NCBI GenBank assembly: GCA_016185145.1
Contig: JACPOB010000110.1
Span: forward strand, 1-36,466
DNA: 36,466 bases
Direction of reading: 5' to 3'
Origin: Rhodospirillales bacterium
GTDB lineage: Bacteria > Pseudomonadota > Alphaproteobacteria > Reyranellales > Reyranellaceae
The translations under genes and the position numbers were made by a program. The notes below the pieces were generated by a model, which saw only the letters and a program-made list of their open reading frames with translations, did no database searches and had not been told where the DNA came from. Shown one piece after another: positions 1 to 7,085 of the stretch; the first letter of the stretch is position 1; every line of letters begins with the position of its first letter.

Positions 1-75
1 GATCGTCTCCACTACCAACATCCCCCACCACCCGCTCTTACGCAAAGCGGGCAGCCTGCTACGCCAACTCCTCAA

Positions 76-134
76 GGGGGGGTCAATTTTGGACGCCGAT
101 CCCCCACCTCAGGGGGTCAATTTTCCACGCTGAA
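76..134. mobile_element. Possible IS21-family terminal repeats (remnant)
   Basis: Two near-identical motifs lie in tandem: a G-run followed by GTCAATTTTGGACGCCGAT (about 76-100) and GGGGGTCAATTTTCCACGCTGA (112-133, the core being GGGGTCAATTTT). From general knowledge, IS21-family (istA/istB) elements in alphaproteobacteria often end in repeated GGGTCAATTTTggACGCCGA blocks. Bases 1-75 could be the very end of an istB-like gene, but no frame is convincing. I infer that this is the inner edge of an insertion element, or its remnant, whose body lies outside the window. Confidence 0.45.
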
Positions 135-324
135 TCACAAAGGCGTTCTAGTTGCTAGCACTGCCTGCACGTCAGTCGAGCAAAGCTAGCGGTGGTATGA
201 TGGTGGCAGTGGTCCCCAGATATGGCCCCTTCTGGAGCCTCAAAAGTCGCAACAAAAGAACCCGACATCGCCGGCGGATCGCTGCGCCTCTGACATTAAC
301 TAACTATAGTTATTGACAAGCACG
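135..324. other. Non-coding stretch between IS-like end and first gene
   Basis: No supported gene is seen here. Base composition is more AT-rich than the rest of the window. The only structured element is the 12-bp palindrome at 301-312, followed immediately by a TTGACA hexamer at 313-318 that could be a -35 box. No good -10 match is seen at the expected spacing. Confidence 0.4.
301..312. promoter_or_regulatory. 12-bp perfect palindrome, candidate operator
   Basis: TAACTATAGTTA is a perfect palindrome directly abutting TTGACA (313-318). It sits upstream of a small secreted-like ORF and the SRPBCC gene. The position suggests a regulator binding site overlapping a promoter. No family-specific consensus is recognised. 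Confidence 0.3.
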
Positions 325-531
325 ATGGTTTTCATTACCGTGCGAGCGTCTGTCGCTCTATGCATCGTTCATCCGACCCTAGGCCAGACCGCTCCCGCCC
401 TGGAGCCGGTCATTCCGTCCGGCTGCGTCCCGCCGGACGGGATGGGCTCCGGGGCCGACGCGGCCGCGGAGGATCTGGCAGCCGAGAGGCGGCTGCGCGC
501 GGCGATCGTGTCCGAAAACCGCCAGACCTGA
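325..531 (+). CDS. Small hypothetical protein, possibly exported
   Basis: This is a 68-residue ORF starting at ATG 325. An in-frame TTG at 313 is an alternative start but lies inside the putative -35 hexamer. Residues 1-22 form a short hydrophobic stretch (FITVRASVALCIV) followed by a possible AXA-like cleavage zone before QTAPAL. The rest is Ala/Glu/Arg-rich and charged. The second half has the strong GC bias at third positions typical of real genes here, while the first half does not, so the 5' part may have been altered. No Shine-Dalgarno sequence is obvious. It ends 45 nt before the SRPBCC gene. Function is unknown and it may be a gene remnant. Confidence 0.35.
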   Translation: MVFITVRASVALCIVHPTLGQTAPALEPVIPSGCVPPDGMGSGADAAAEDLAAERRLRAAIVSENRQT

Positions 532-576
532 CGCCGTCGCATCCCCATTGTCCGCTTCCGACAAAGGAGCATCGAC

Positions 577-966
577 ATGGCAACCCTGCGACGAGAGATT
601 CCCGTGGCCGCCGGCGCCGCGCCAGTCTGGCAAAAGCTGCGCGACTTCGGCGCGGTGCACACCGAGGTGGCGCCGGGATTCCTGACCGACCTCAAGATGG
701 ACAAGGGCGACCGCGTCCTGACCTTCTTCAACGGCATGGTGGCGCGCGAGCGGCTGGTCACGTCGGACGACGAGACCTGTCGTCTTGTCTATTCGGTCGT
801 CGAAGGCCAGGCGAGCCACTACAACGCCGCCGTCCAGGTCTTCCCCGAAGGCGACGGCAGCCGCGTGGTCTGGACGATCGACCTCCTGCCCAACGAACTC
901 GCGCCGGCGATCGGCGGCATGATGGACGAGGCGGCGAAGGTGATGAGGAAGGCGTTGGCGGAATAG
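577..966 (+). CDS. SRPBCC family protein
   Basis: This 129-residue protein has the SRPBCC (START/Bet v1-like, polyketide cyclase) pattern. It opens with an N-terminal beta strand (LRREIPV), then a helix-forming PVWQKLRDFG, successive strands, and a long C-terminal helix (PAIGGMMDEAAKVMRKAL). The family forms a deep hydrophobic pocket for lipids or other small ligands. No catalytic residues can be assigned, so the ligand is unknown. The start is well supported by AAAGGAG about 8 nt upstream. The protein is cytosolic, with no signal peptide. It converges with the downstream GST gene, and a large palindromic repeat lies between them. Confidence 0.8.
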   Translation: MATLRREIPVAAGAAPVWQKLRDFGAVHTEVAPGFLTDLKMDKGDRVLTFFNGMVARERLVTSDDETCRLVYSVVEGQASHYNAAVQVFPEGDGSRVVWTIDLLPNELAPAIGGMMDEAAKVMRKALAE

Positions 967-978
967 CCTTCACGATCA

Positions 979-1111
979 CCTCCTCCGTCTTACGGGGGAG
1001 GCCGGGAGGGGGAAGGCCTCAGCAGTGGCGTCGTAAATTTCAGATCTGAAATCTTCGAGACCGCCTGTGATACTCGCCCCCTCCCTACCCTCCCCCGTAT
1101 GACGGGGGAGG
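979..1111. repeat. 133-bp quasi-palindromic repeat element (REP/MITE-like)
   Basis: Left arm 979-1012 and right arm 1077-1111 are imperfect inverted repeats of about 34 bp. Each arm is itself a hairpin (CCTCC..CCGT..TACGGGGGAGG type). A perfect 16-bp palindrome, ATTTCAGATCTGAAAT, lies at 1037-1052, exactly at the centre of symmetry (about 1045). The element fills the gap between two convergent genes (SRPBCC and GST). It could act as a bidirectional terminator. The nested symmetry also fits a non-autonomous palindromic mobile element. Confidence 0.75.
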
Positions 1112-1136
1112 AAAAGATGGCGCCATACCCTCGGGC

Positions 1137-1763
1137 TCAGGCCGCGTCCTGCTTGGGCAGCACGTCCTCATACTTCTTGAAGCCCGGCAGCTTCTCCATG
1201 CGCTCCATCCATGCCTTCACGTTGGCATGGGGCGCAACATCGATGCCGGCTTCGCTGGCATAGGCCACGTCGCCGTAGACCGCGACGTCGGCCACGGTCG
1301 GCTCGTTGCCGACCAGGAAGGCGGACTTGGCGAGCGAGGCGTCCAGCACCTTCAGCGCATCGCCGGCGAGGCCGCTGTAGAGCTGGTAGAGGTTGTCGTC
1401 GAGCTTCATGAAGCCGCGCTTCATGGCGCGCGGGCGATAGACGTTGGGGGCGAGCCTGTCGAACTCCCAGAACAGCCACTCGCGCACCCGCGCCTTCTCC
1501 TCGGGCGTCTTGCCGCCCATCTTGCCGAACTTGTCGGCGAGATAGAGCAGGATCGAGCCCGACTGGCAGAGCTTCAGGTCGCCGTCGACCAGTGCCGGCA
1601 CTTGGCCGAAGCGGTTGATGGCGAGGTACTCCGGCTGCTTGTGCGCGCCGGCCCGCAGGTCGACATGCTTGTAGGCGAAGGGCTCGCCCATCAGCGACAG
1701 CGCCAGGCCCGCCTTGTAGGTCGGGCCGCTCAGCCAGATGCCGTACAGCGTCAGTTTTGACAT
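1137..1763 (-). CDS. Glutathione S-transferase family protein
   Basis: This 208-residue cytosolic protein has an N-terminal thioredoxin-fold domain (about 1-80) and an all-helical C-terminal domain (about 88-205). The N-terminal domain shows the GST features SGPTYKAG near the start, the cis-Pro segment GQVPALVDG and the glutathione-contacting QSGSILLYLA. The C-terminal domain contains the N-capping/helix motif FLVGNEPTVADVAVYGD. The family conjugates glutathione to electrophiles or acts in stress and degradation pathways, and the substrate cannot be read from sequence. The start is ATG at 1763 with GGGAGAG just upstream. The reading frame runs further upstream, but that part is antisense to the VOC gene and has no family similarity. 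The gene is divergent from the VOC-protein gene. Confidence 0.9.
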   Translation of the reverse strand: MSKLTLYGIWLSGPTYKAGLALSLMGEPFAYKHVDLRAGAHKQPEYLAINRFGQVPALVDGDLKLCQSGSILLYLADKFGKMGGKTPEEKARVREWLFWEFDRLAPNVYRPRAMKRGFMKLDDNLYQLYSGLAGDALKVLDASLAKSAFLVGNEPTVADVAVYGDVAYASEAGIDVAPHANVKAWMERMEKLPGFKKYEDVLPKQDAA

Positions 1764-1835
1764 GGTCTCTCCCAATTGATCGAGGATCACAGCATCGCAC
1801 TTGAGTGCGCCCCGGTTAAGCCTGTATGAGCGGGC

Positions 1836-2588
1836 ATGAAGATTTCGGCGCGCGACATCGATCACCTTTCCTTGACCCTGACCGATCCGGAGGCTGCCGC
1901 GACCCGGCTGCAGCAGCTCGGCTTCAACCTGACGCCGGAGGGCGTCGAACCGCGCTGCATCTGCTTCCAGCCCGACCAGGACGACGTGCCCAACTACATC
2001 GAGCTGCTGCAGGGCGAGCCGCCCGTCACGGCCGTGGCGGCGAACGTGGCCGAGCTCGAGGGCGAGGAGCGCACGCATTCCTGGGAGACCGAGGACGGCT
2101 ATGAGGTCGATGCCGGCGTCGTCGTCGGCGAAAGCGACGGGCCCCTGCCCTGGTTCCCGGTGCGCCATGAGACGCCCGATGCCTTCATGGAGCCGGAATG
2201 GATCGTTCATCCCAACGGCGCGCTGGCGATGATGGCGGTGCATGCCGTCGTCGAGAATCCCAAGGAGATTGCCAAGGCGCTGAAAGAGAAGTGGAGCGCC
2301 AAGGTCGAGGAGATCCTGGACGGCTGCATGGTAGTGAAGACCGGCGCCGTCGAATTGCTGATCTGGTCGGCGGCGGCCTACCAGGCCGAATACAAGGCAA
2401 TCGAGGTGATGGCGCCGCAGGAGTTGCCGGCGATCGTCGGCGTCACCGTCGCCGTCGAGCGCGCGCGGCCTCTGCAGGCCCTGCTGCGCGCCAACAACGT
2501 GCCCTTCGGTCTCGCCGAAGGCGACCGCGTGCTGACGGCGCCCGAGCAGTCGGGCGGCCTGATGTTCGAGTTCCTGCCGCAGAACTGA
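1836..2588 (+). CDS. VOC family (glyoxalase-like) protein
   Basis: This 250-residue protein begins with ISARDIDHLSLTLTD and an AAATRLQQLGF helix, the classic opening of a vicinal oxygen chelate/Glyoxalase-like domain. His9 occupies the usual first metal-ligand position. A second, more diverged module follows, covering the region around residues 130-250 (NGALAMMAVHAVVENP and IVGVTVAVERARPLQALL), so the protein likely has two betaalphabetabetabeta units. VOC enzymes bind a divalent metal and act on small organics (lactoylglutathione, catechols, resistance substrates). The specific reaction is unknown. Only a weak GAGCGGG precedes the ATG. It is divergent from the GST and convergent with the AraC regulator, with a repeat cluster in between. 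Confidence 0.8.
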   Translation: MKISARDIDHLSLTLTDPEAAATRLQQLGFNLTPEGVEPRCICFQPDQDDVPNYIELLQGEPPVTAVAANVAELEGEERTHSWETEDGYEVDAGVVVGESDGPLPWFPVRHETPDAFMEPEWIVHPNGALAMMAVHAVVENPKEIAKALKEKWSAKVEEILDGCMVVKTGAVELLIWSAAAYQAEYKAIEVMAPQELPAIVGVTVAVERARPLQALLRANNVPFGLAEGDRVLTAPEQSGGLMFEFLPQN

Positions 2589-2590
2589 CG

Positions 2591-2709
2591 GGAGCGCGGA
2601 CCTCCGGTCCGCTCATCATCTTCCGGACCGCGAGCCTCCGGCTCGCTCAACTGATTCATGAGCGCGCAAGGAGGTCGCGTCTGACGCGACCCAGCGCGCG
2701 GTCCGGAAG
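2591..2709. repeat. Cluster of palindromic repeats between convergent genes
   Basis: Several perfect stems are packed here. GCGGACC/GGTCCGC lies at 2596-2602/2606-2612 with a TCC loop. GCGAGCC/GGCTCGC lies at 2630-2636/2640-2646, also with a TCC loop. GGTCGCGT/ACGCGACC lies at 2673-2680/2684-2691. The last is nested in GCGCGC arms (2662-2667/2694-2699) and in the outer pair CTTCCGGACCGCG (2620-2632) / CGCGGTCCGGAAG (2697-2709). The same CTTCCGGACCGCG core recurs at the window's right end, and the GCGCGGACC...GGTCCGCGC stem recurs at 4982-5010. It lies between the convergent VOC and AraC genes. Confidence 0.8.
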
Positions 2710-2737
2710 ACGAAGATCATGAGGCCGCGCCCCCGGG

Positions 2738-3784
2738 TCAAGCTCCCGAGAACGGAGATCGGCCGAACTGCAGGGGCATCAAGGACGGGCTGTCGCCATC
2801 CCCTTCGCGCCACCGGCCCGGCGTCAGGCCGGTAACGCGCTTGAAGGCCCGGTTGAAGGCCGCCTCCGATTCGTAGCCGCTGTCGACCGCGATGCGGGCA
2901 ATGGCGTCGCGGCCGTTGCGCAGGCGGTCGGCGGCAAGCTGGATACGCCAGCTCGTCAGGTACTCGATCGGCGGCTTGCCCAGCACGGCGTTGAAGCGCT
3001 CGCCCAGCACCGTGCGTGACGCGCCCGCTTCGCGCGCCAGATCGTCGGTCGTCCAGCGGCGCGCCGGATCGGCCTGCAAGAGCTGCAGGGCGCGGCCGAC
3101 CAATGGATCGTTGAGCGCGGCCAGCAGACCCTTGGTGCCCTGCGGCAGGCGACCGGCATGGCGGCGCAGCAACTCGACGAACAGCAGCTCCATCATGCGG
3201 CCCAGGATCACCTCGGCGCCCGGCGTCAGGGTATCGACCCGCGCCACCAGGTCGTCGATCGTGCGCGCGATGCCCGAGCCCACGGCCTCGTCGTCGGCGC
3301 GATCGACCAGCAGCTCGGGCAGCGACCGGAACATCGGGGCGAACATCATCTCCGCCGATTCGAGGAAGCCGCAGACGAAGCGCGTCGCCGTCCCGCCTCC
3401 GCCGTGGCTGAACGACCAGACGCCCTCCTTGGAGTCGAGATTGACGATGCTGGAGGCCGGCACGAACTCGGCCTCGCCGCGCCACAGCTTGTGCTCGGCG
3501 GCGAACGGCAGCAGCACGAGGTCGCCGGGCCTGAGCTCGCGGCGCGCGCCGCTCGCCGTTTCCATCATGCAACCTCCGCTAGCAACGTAGTGGAAGATGC
3601 TGACGTGGCGCAGATGCGCCATGGGGATCGCGGGGTCGTAGCGCTGCGGCGACAAAATCCCGAACGGTTCCGTGAAATTCGCCTTCAGGAAGATGGCGCC
3701 AGTCAGGCGCACGGCCCTCAGCATGTCCGCCAGGACGTCGGCGCCGGGCGGTCTATCGGCAAAGGACGGCGGTGTTTCGGTCAT
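2738..3784 (-). CDS. AraC family transcriptional regulator
   Basis: This 348-residue regulator has an N-terminal cupin-type effector domain (about 20-210, AraC-binding/Cupin_6 style with RPGDLVLLPFAAEH). A C-terminal AraC DNA-binding domain (about 240-335) contains two helix-turn-helix motifs: WTTDDLAREAGASRTVLGER, and IARIAVDSGYESEAAFNRAF followed by the diagnostic GLTPGRWR. ATG 3784 is chosen because GAGAG precedes it; an in-frame TTG further upstream (3823) is less likely. It is divergent from an acyl-CoA dehydrogenase with 57 bp between starts, so it probably controls that gene and itself from the shared promoter. The effector is unknown. Confidence 0.9.
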   Translation of the reverse strand: MTETPPSFADRPPGADVLADMLRAVRLTGAIFLKANFTEPFGILSPQRYDPAIPMAHLRHVSIFHYVASGGCMMETASGARRELRPGDLVLLPFAAEHKLWRGEAEFVPASSIVNLDSKEGVWSFSHGGGGTATRFVCGFLESAEMMFAPMFRSLPELLVDRADDEAVGSGIARTIDDLVARVDTLTPGAEVILGRMMELLFVELLRRHAGRLPQGTKGLLAALNDPLVGRALQLLQADPARRWTTDDLAREAGASRTVLGERFNAVLGKPPIEYLTSWRIQLAADRLRNGRDAIARIAVDSGYESEAAFNRAFKRVTGLTPGRWREGDGDSPSLMPLQFGRSPFSGA

Positions 3785-3829
3785 TGTGACGCACTCTCTA
3801 TCCGACGATATGTACGCCGCCAAGCAATG

Positions 3830-3844
3830 AAGGAGGCATTTTTG
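3830..3844 (+). promoter_or_regulatory. Shine-Dalgarno deciding a TTG start
   Basis: AAGGAGG at 3830-3836 lies 5 nt before an in-frame TTG at 3842. An in-frame ATG at 3827 would place this perfect ribosome-binding site inside the coding region and has no SD of its own. TTG 3842 is therefore the more likely start of the acyl-CoA dehydrogenase. Confidence 0.65.
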
Positions 3845-4975
3845 TCCGTTCAGCCCCTGATCAAGCCCTCAACCCCCGATTGGTCATCCGACCTCGCCAA
3901 GCTCGGCCCCCAGATTGCCGAGGAAGGTCGCATTTGCGATGTCGAAAACCGTTACGTAGGCGTCAATATCGCCACCTTGCGCGAGCATGGCTTCCTCGGC
4001 CTTGCCGTTCCTGCCGAGCTCGGCGGCGGCGGCCTGTCCCGCATCGAACTGGCCAACATGTTGCGCGAACTGGCCCATTATTGCAGCGCCACCGCGCTCG
4101 TCTTGGCCATGCACACCCACACGGTGGCGGCCGCCGCCTGGCGTTGGCGCTTCCAGAAGGCCCCGACCGACGGCCTGCTGAAGCGGGTCGCCGCCGAGCG
4201 CCTGCAGCTCCTGAGCTCGGGCGGCTCCGACTGGCTGCCCGGCTCCGGCACCGCCGAGAAGGTCGAAGGCGGCTACAAGATCAACGCGATGAAGATCTTC
4301 GCCAGCGGTGCGCCGTCGGCCAACATCTTCATGAGCGGCGCGGTCGAGCAGACGGCGGAAGGTCCGACGGCGCTGCAGTTCGGTGTGCCGATGAATTCAT
4401 CCGGCGTATCGATCGTCGAGACCTGGGACACGCTCGGCATGCGCGGTACCGCCTCGCACAACGTCAAGCTCGAGAACGTGTTCGTGGCCGATGCCGCGAT
4501 CGCCGCCCGCCGGCCGGCCGGCGTCTGGCATCCGTCGTTCCACCTGATCTCGATGATCGCCTTCCCCCTGATCTACGCCGTCTATACCGGCGTCGCCGAA
4601 GCGGCGCGCGACATCGCCGTGGCGGCGGCGGCAAAGCGCGCGCAGCCGGAGACGATCGACGCGGTCGGCCAACTCGACACCGAGCTTGCCGCCACGCAGA
4701 TCGCCCATCGCAGCATGGTCGAGACCATGGAGCAGGCGCAGCCCGGCCCCGAGACCACCAACAGGGTGTTCCAGCATCGTGCGCTGGTCGCGCGCGGCGC
4801 GGTCAAGACGGTCGAGCTGGCCCTGGTCGCCGCGGGCGGCGCCGGCTTCTTCAAGAGCATGCGTCTCGAGCGCGCGTTCCGCGACGTCCAGGGCGCGCGC
4901 TACCATCCGCTGACGGATGGCCAGCAGCAGAAGCTCGCCGGCCGCATGGCGCTCGGCCTGCCGATCGACGGGTGA
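3842..4975 (+). CDS. Acyl-CoA dehydrogenase family protein
   Basis: This 377-residue FAD flavoprotein has the usual three parts. The N-terminal helical domain includes LREHGFLGLAVPAELGGGGLS. The middle beta-domain contains SGGSDWLPGSGTAEKV and NAMKIFASGAPSANIF and has the family's TLGMRGTASHNVKLENVFV. The C-terminal helical bundle ends in ARYHPLTDGQQQKLAGR. Family members oxidise acyl-CoA thioesters at the alpha-beta bond, and relatives include flavin-dependent monooxygenases. No catalytic Glu is assigned with confidence. Translation most likely starts at TTG 3842, although ATG 3827 is possible. It is transcribed divergently from an AraC regulator that probably controls it. It is followed by a strong hairpin and a convergent hydrolase gene. 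Confidence 0.88.
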   Translation: MSVQPLIKPSTPDWSSDLAKLGPQIAEEGRICDVENRYVGVNIATLREHGFLGLAVPAELGGGGLSRIELANMLRELAHYCSATALVLAMHTHTVAAAAWRWRFQKAPTDGLLKRVAAERLQLLSSGGSDWLPGSGTAEKVEGGYKINAMKIFASGAPSANIFMSGAVEQTAEGPTALQFGVPMNSSGVSIVETWDTLGMRGTASHNVKLENVFVADAAIAARRPAGVWHPSFHLISMIAFPLIYAVYTGVAEAARDIAVAAAAKRAQPETIDAVGQLDTELAATQIAHRSMVETMEQAQPGPETTNRVFQHRALVARGAVKTVELALVAAGGAGFFKSMRLERAFRDVQGARYHPLTDGQQQKLAGRMALGLPIDG

Positions 4976-4981
4976 TCTTGC

Positions 4982-5010
4982 GGGAGCGCGGACCTCTGGT
5001 CCGCGCTCCC
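4982..5010. repeat. Perfect 13-bp stem-loop of the dispersed repeat family
   Basis: GGGAGCGCGGACC (4982-4994) and GGTCCGCGCTCCC (4998-5010) are perfect complements around a TCT loop. The same GCGCGGACC-loop-GGTCCGC unit is present at 2595-2612. It lies 6 nt after the acyl-CoA dehydrogenase stop and 13 nt before the end of the convergent MBL gene. A shared bidirectional terminator role is plausible. There is no T-tract, so an intrinsic terminator in the classic sense is not supported. Confidence 0.75.
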
Positions 5011-5023
5011 GATGAGACCTGCC

Positions 5024-5791
5024 CTAGAACGCCGGCACCGGCGCCTGGGGCACATCCTTCCAGAAATCCGGATCGTGGCCGAAGAACAGCCTCGCTCCGC
5101 CCTTCTCCAGCGCCTCGAGCCGATCGAGCGACGCCAGCATCTGTTCGCGGTCATAGACGAAGCGCGGCAGGCGGCGCTCGCGCAGCGTACGACAGAAGTA
5201 GCAGGCGTCGCCCGTGACCACGACTTCGCCTTTCTCGGTACGCACTTTCAGCGACTGGTGGCCGGGCGTGTGGCCGTAGGTCGGGATGCACACGACGCTG
5301 CCGTCGCCGAACAGATCGTGCTCGCCGTCGACCTGCTTCACCGGATGACCGTGATCGAAGTCGGCGCGGAAGAAGCCGACGTTCGCCGCCGTCTCGGGAT
5401 CCTGCGCGGCCTGCCATTCGCGCTTCTGCACCACCATGGTGGCGTTGGGCACCAGTTCATTGCCGCCGGCATGGTCGAAGTGAAGATGTGAATTGATGAT
5501 GTAGTCGATCTTGCCGGGATCGCAGTCGATCGATTCCAGACGAGACTTTATATCGTCGTCGGCACCGTATTGCTCGAAGCCGAAGATGCGGGCCACGCGC
5601 TCGCCCATCCGCCCCGCTGCGTCGGTGCGGCACTGCGGATGCATGCCGGTGTCGAGCAGCGCACGCCCCTTGGGATGCTCGATGAGATAGGACGGGATTG
5701 GCAATGCCACCTGGCCGTCCTCGCCTTCGATCATGTCCTTCAGGCGGCCGACCAGGCGGCCACAGGTCATGGCGTACAGCTTCGCCGTCAT
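5024..5791 (-). CDS. MBL-fold metallohydrolase, N-acyl homoserine lactonase-like
   Basis: This 255-residue cytosolic protein has the complete metallo-beta-lactamase metal set: HLHFDH at 102-107, His178 in GHTPGHQS, Asp195 in VTGDACY and His239 in FFGHD. The N-terminal strand pair ending in ALLDTGMHP, and the overall length, match AHL lactonases of the AiiA type. Those open the lactone ring of acyl-homoserine lactone signals. Related enzymes hydrolyse other esters and lactones, so the substrate is inferred only. The start is ATG 5791 with AGAGGAA upstream. It is divergent from a secreted-protein gene (48 bp between starts) and convergent with the acyl-CoA dehydrogenase. No LuxI/LuxR pair is present in the window. 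Confidence 0.85.
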   Translation of the reverse strand: MTAKLYAMTCGRLVGRLKDMIEGEDGQVALPIPSYLIEHPKGRALLDTGMHPQCRTDAAGRMGERVARIFGFEQYGADDDIKSRLESIDCDPGKIDYIINSHLHFDHAGGNELVPNATMVVQKREWQAAQDPETAANVGFFRADFDHGHPVKQVDGEHDLFGDGSVVCIPTYGHTPGHQSLKVRTEKGEVVVTGDACYFCRTLRERRLPRFVYDREQMLASLDRLEALEKGGARLFFGHDPDFWKDVPQAPVPAF

Positions 5792-5839
5792 CGGTTCCTC
5801 TCTTCCACATGAAAAGGCTAGCACATATGCTCCGCGCCC

Positions 5840-7018
5840 ATGCACGTCCCGACTGCCTTCTTTGTCGCCCTGCTCTGCAGTGCGACCCTGGCGCACGCTC
5901 AATCCGCCGATCCGCCGGCGCCGCGCGTCACGCTCGACATCGCCCTGCCGCCCCCGCCCGCTCATCGGTTGTCGGGCCTCGGCCCTCCCGGCCGGCTCGT
6001 CGTCGGCGCCGACGGCACGATCTTTGTCGTGACCTCGAGCTTCCAGCCATCGCCCGACGGCATCCTGCCGGCGAAGAGCGCGCACATCGAGCTGCTGGCC
6101 TACACGCGCGACGGCACGCAGAAGTACCGCACCGATCTGCCCGTGCAGGCGGGCGTCGGGCCGAATGGTTTCAATGCCGAATCGCTGGGGGTCGTCGCCT
6201 TCCCGTCCGGCGACACGGCGGTCTTTCTGTCGAGCTCGAACACGCGCACGGCCCTGCCGCAGGACGAGCGGTCGGCGACCACGCTCTTCAGGATCGACGC
6301 GAACGGCAAAGTGCAGAGCGCCGCCTCGGTGCTGCCGGCCGCCGATGTCGCCGGCGCCTTCTATCGCACGAGATTCTACCTGCCGACGGCGGACAACGGT
6401 CTTCTGGTTGGCGGCGGATACGGGCCCGATCCCTTCAACTGGTGGATCGGCAAGTTCGACGCGGTGGGACAACGCACGTGGCAGGCCGGCCCCGGGCCGG
6501 CCTATCCGGAAGACGTCTACGGCCTCGCCCTCAAGCCCGACGGCAGCGTGTCGGCGATCATCCAGGAAGTCGGCCAGATGTCGGGCCTGAGCCGATGGAT
6601 CGTCGCGCGCTTTGGCGCCGACGGCACGCCGAAGGGCCGCGCTTCCTTCAATACCCTCGGCACGTCGTTCGTCCTGCTTCCCGGCTTCTGGGTCTCGGCG
6701 GTCGACGCTTTCCAGGCGCCGAACGCGCCGGCCCTGGTGCGCCTCGACGAGCAGGGCAAGGTTCTGGCCAGCGCGCCGTGGCCCTTCGACCAGACGCGCC
6801 GGCTGATCGCCGACGGCGATGGCGTCGCCGCCGTCGTCTGTGCCGCGGCCGGCCCGCTCTGCTTCGTCGTGCGCGCCGGTGTCGACGGCAGCATCCGCTG
6901 GCAAAGCCCGCCCGGCAGCTTCACCGACATCGCCCGCACACCGGACGGCCAGATCGTCGCTGTCTCGTGGTCGGCCGACATGCTGTCGGCCAGTCTGGTA
7001 CGCTACGCCGATCGGTAG
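5840..7018 (+). CDS. Secreted hypothetical protein, beta-propeller-like
   Basis: This 392-residue protein has a clear Sec signal peptide at residues 1-21 (AFFVALLCSATLAHA, cleaved before QSADPP). The mature part has repeated strand blocks of the kind D/G-x-D/G-G-x-(I/V), for example VVGADGTIFVV, LFRIDANGKV, LALKPDGSVSAI, RFGADGTPKG, RLDEQGKVLA, RAGVDGSIRW and ARTPDGQIVAV. This regular spacing suggests a six- or seven-bladed beta-propeller of the PQQ/YncE-like type in the periplasm. No catalytic residues or cofactor ligands can be named. It is divergent from the lactonase-like gene and is followed 67 bp later by the GH15 gene. Confidence 0.75.
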   Translation: MHVPTAFFVALLCSATLAHAQSADPPAPRVTLDIALPPPPAHRLSGLGPPGRLVVGADGTIFVVTSSFQPSPDGILPAKSAHIELLAYTRDGTQKYRTDLPVQAGVGPNGFNAESLGVVAFPSGDTAVFLSSSNTRTALPQDERSATTLFRIDANGKVQSAASVLPAADVAGAFYRTRFYLPTADNGLLVGGGYGPDPFNWWIGKFDAVGQRTWQAGPGPAYPEDVYGLALKPDGSVSAIIQEVGQMSGLSRWIVARFGADGTPKGRASFNTLGTSFVLLPGFWVSAVDAFQAPNAPALVRLDEQGKVLASAPWPFDQTRRLIADGDGVAAVVCAAAGPLCFVVRAGVDGSIRWQSPPGSFTDIARTPDGQIVAVSWSADMLSASLVRYADR

Positions 7019-7085
7019 CCCGCTCCACGATGCGGCAACCGGGCCGGGCCCGGCGCGTTTGGCTCGAATGGCAGCGCCATCCGCC

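Noticed and set aside
1764..2243. Upstream extension of the GST reading frame
   Set aside because: It is antisense to the VOC gene, with no family similarity. ATG 1763 has a good ribosome-binding site.
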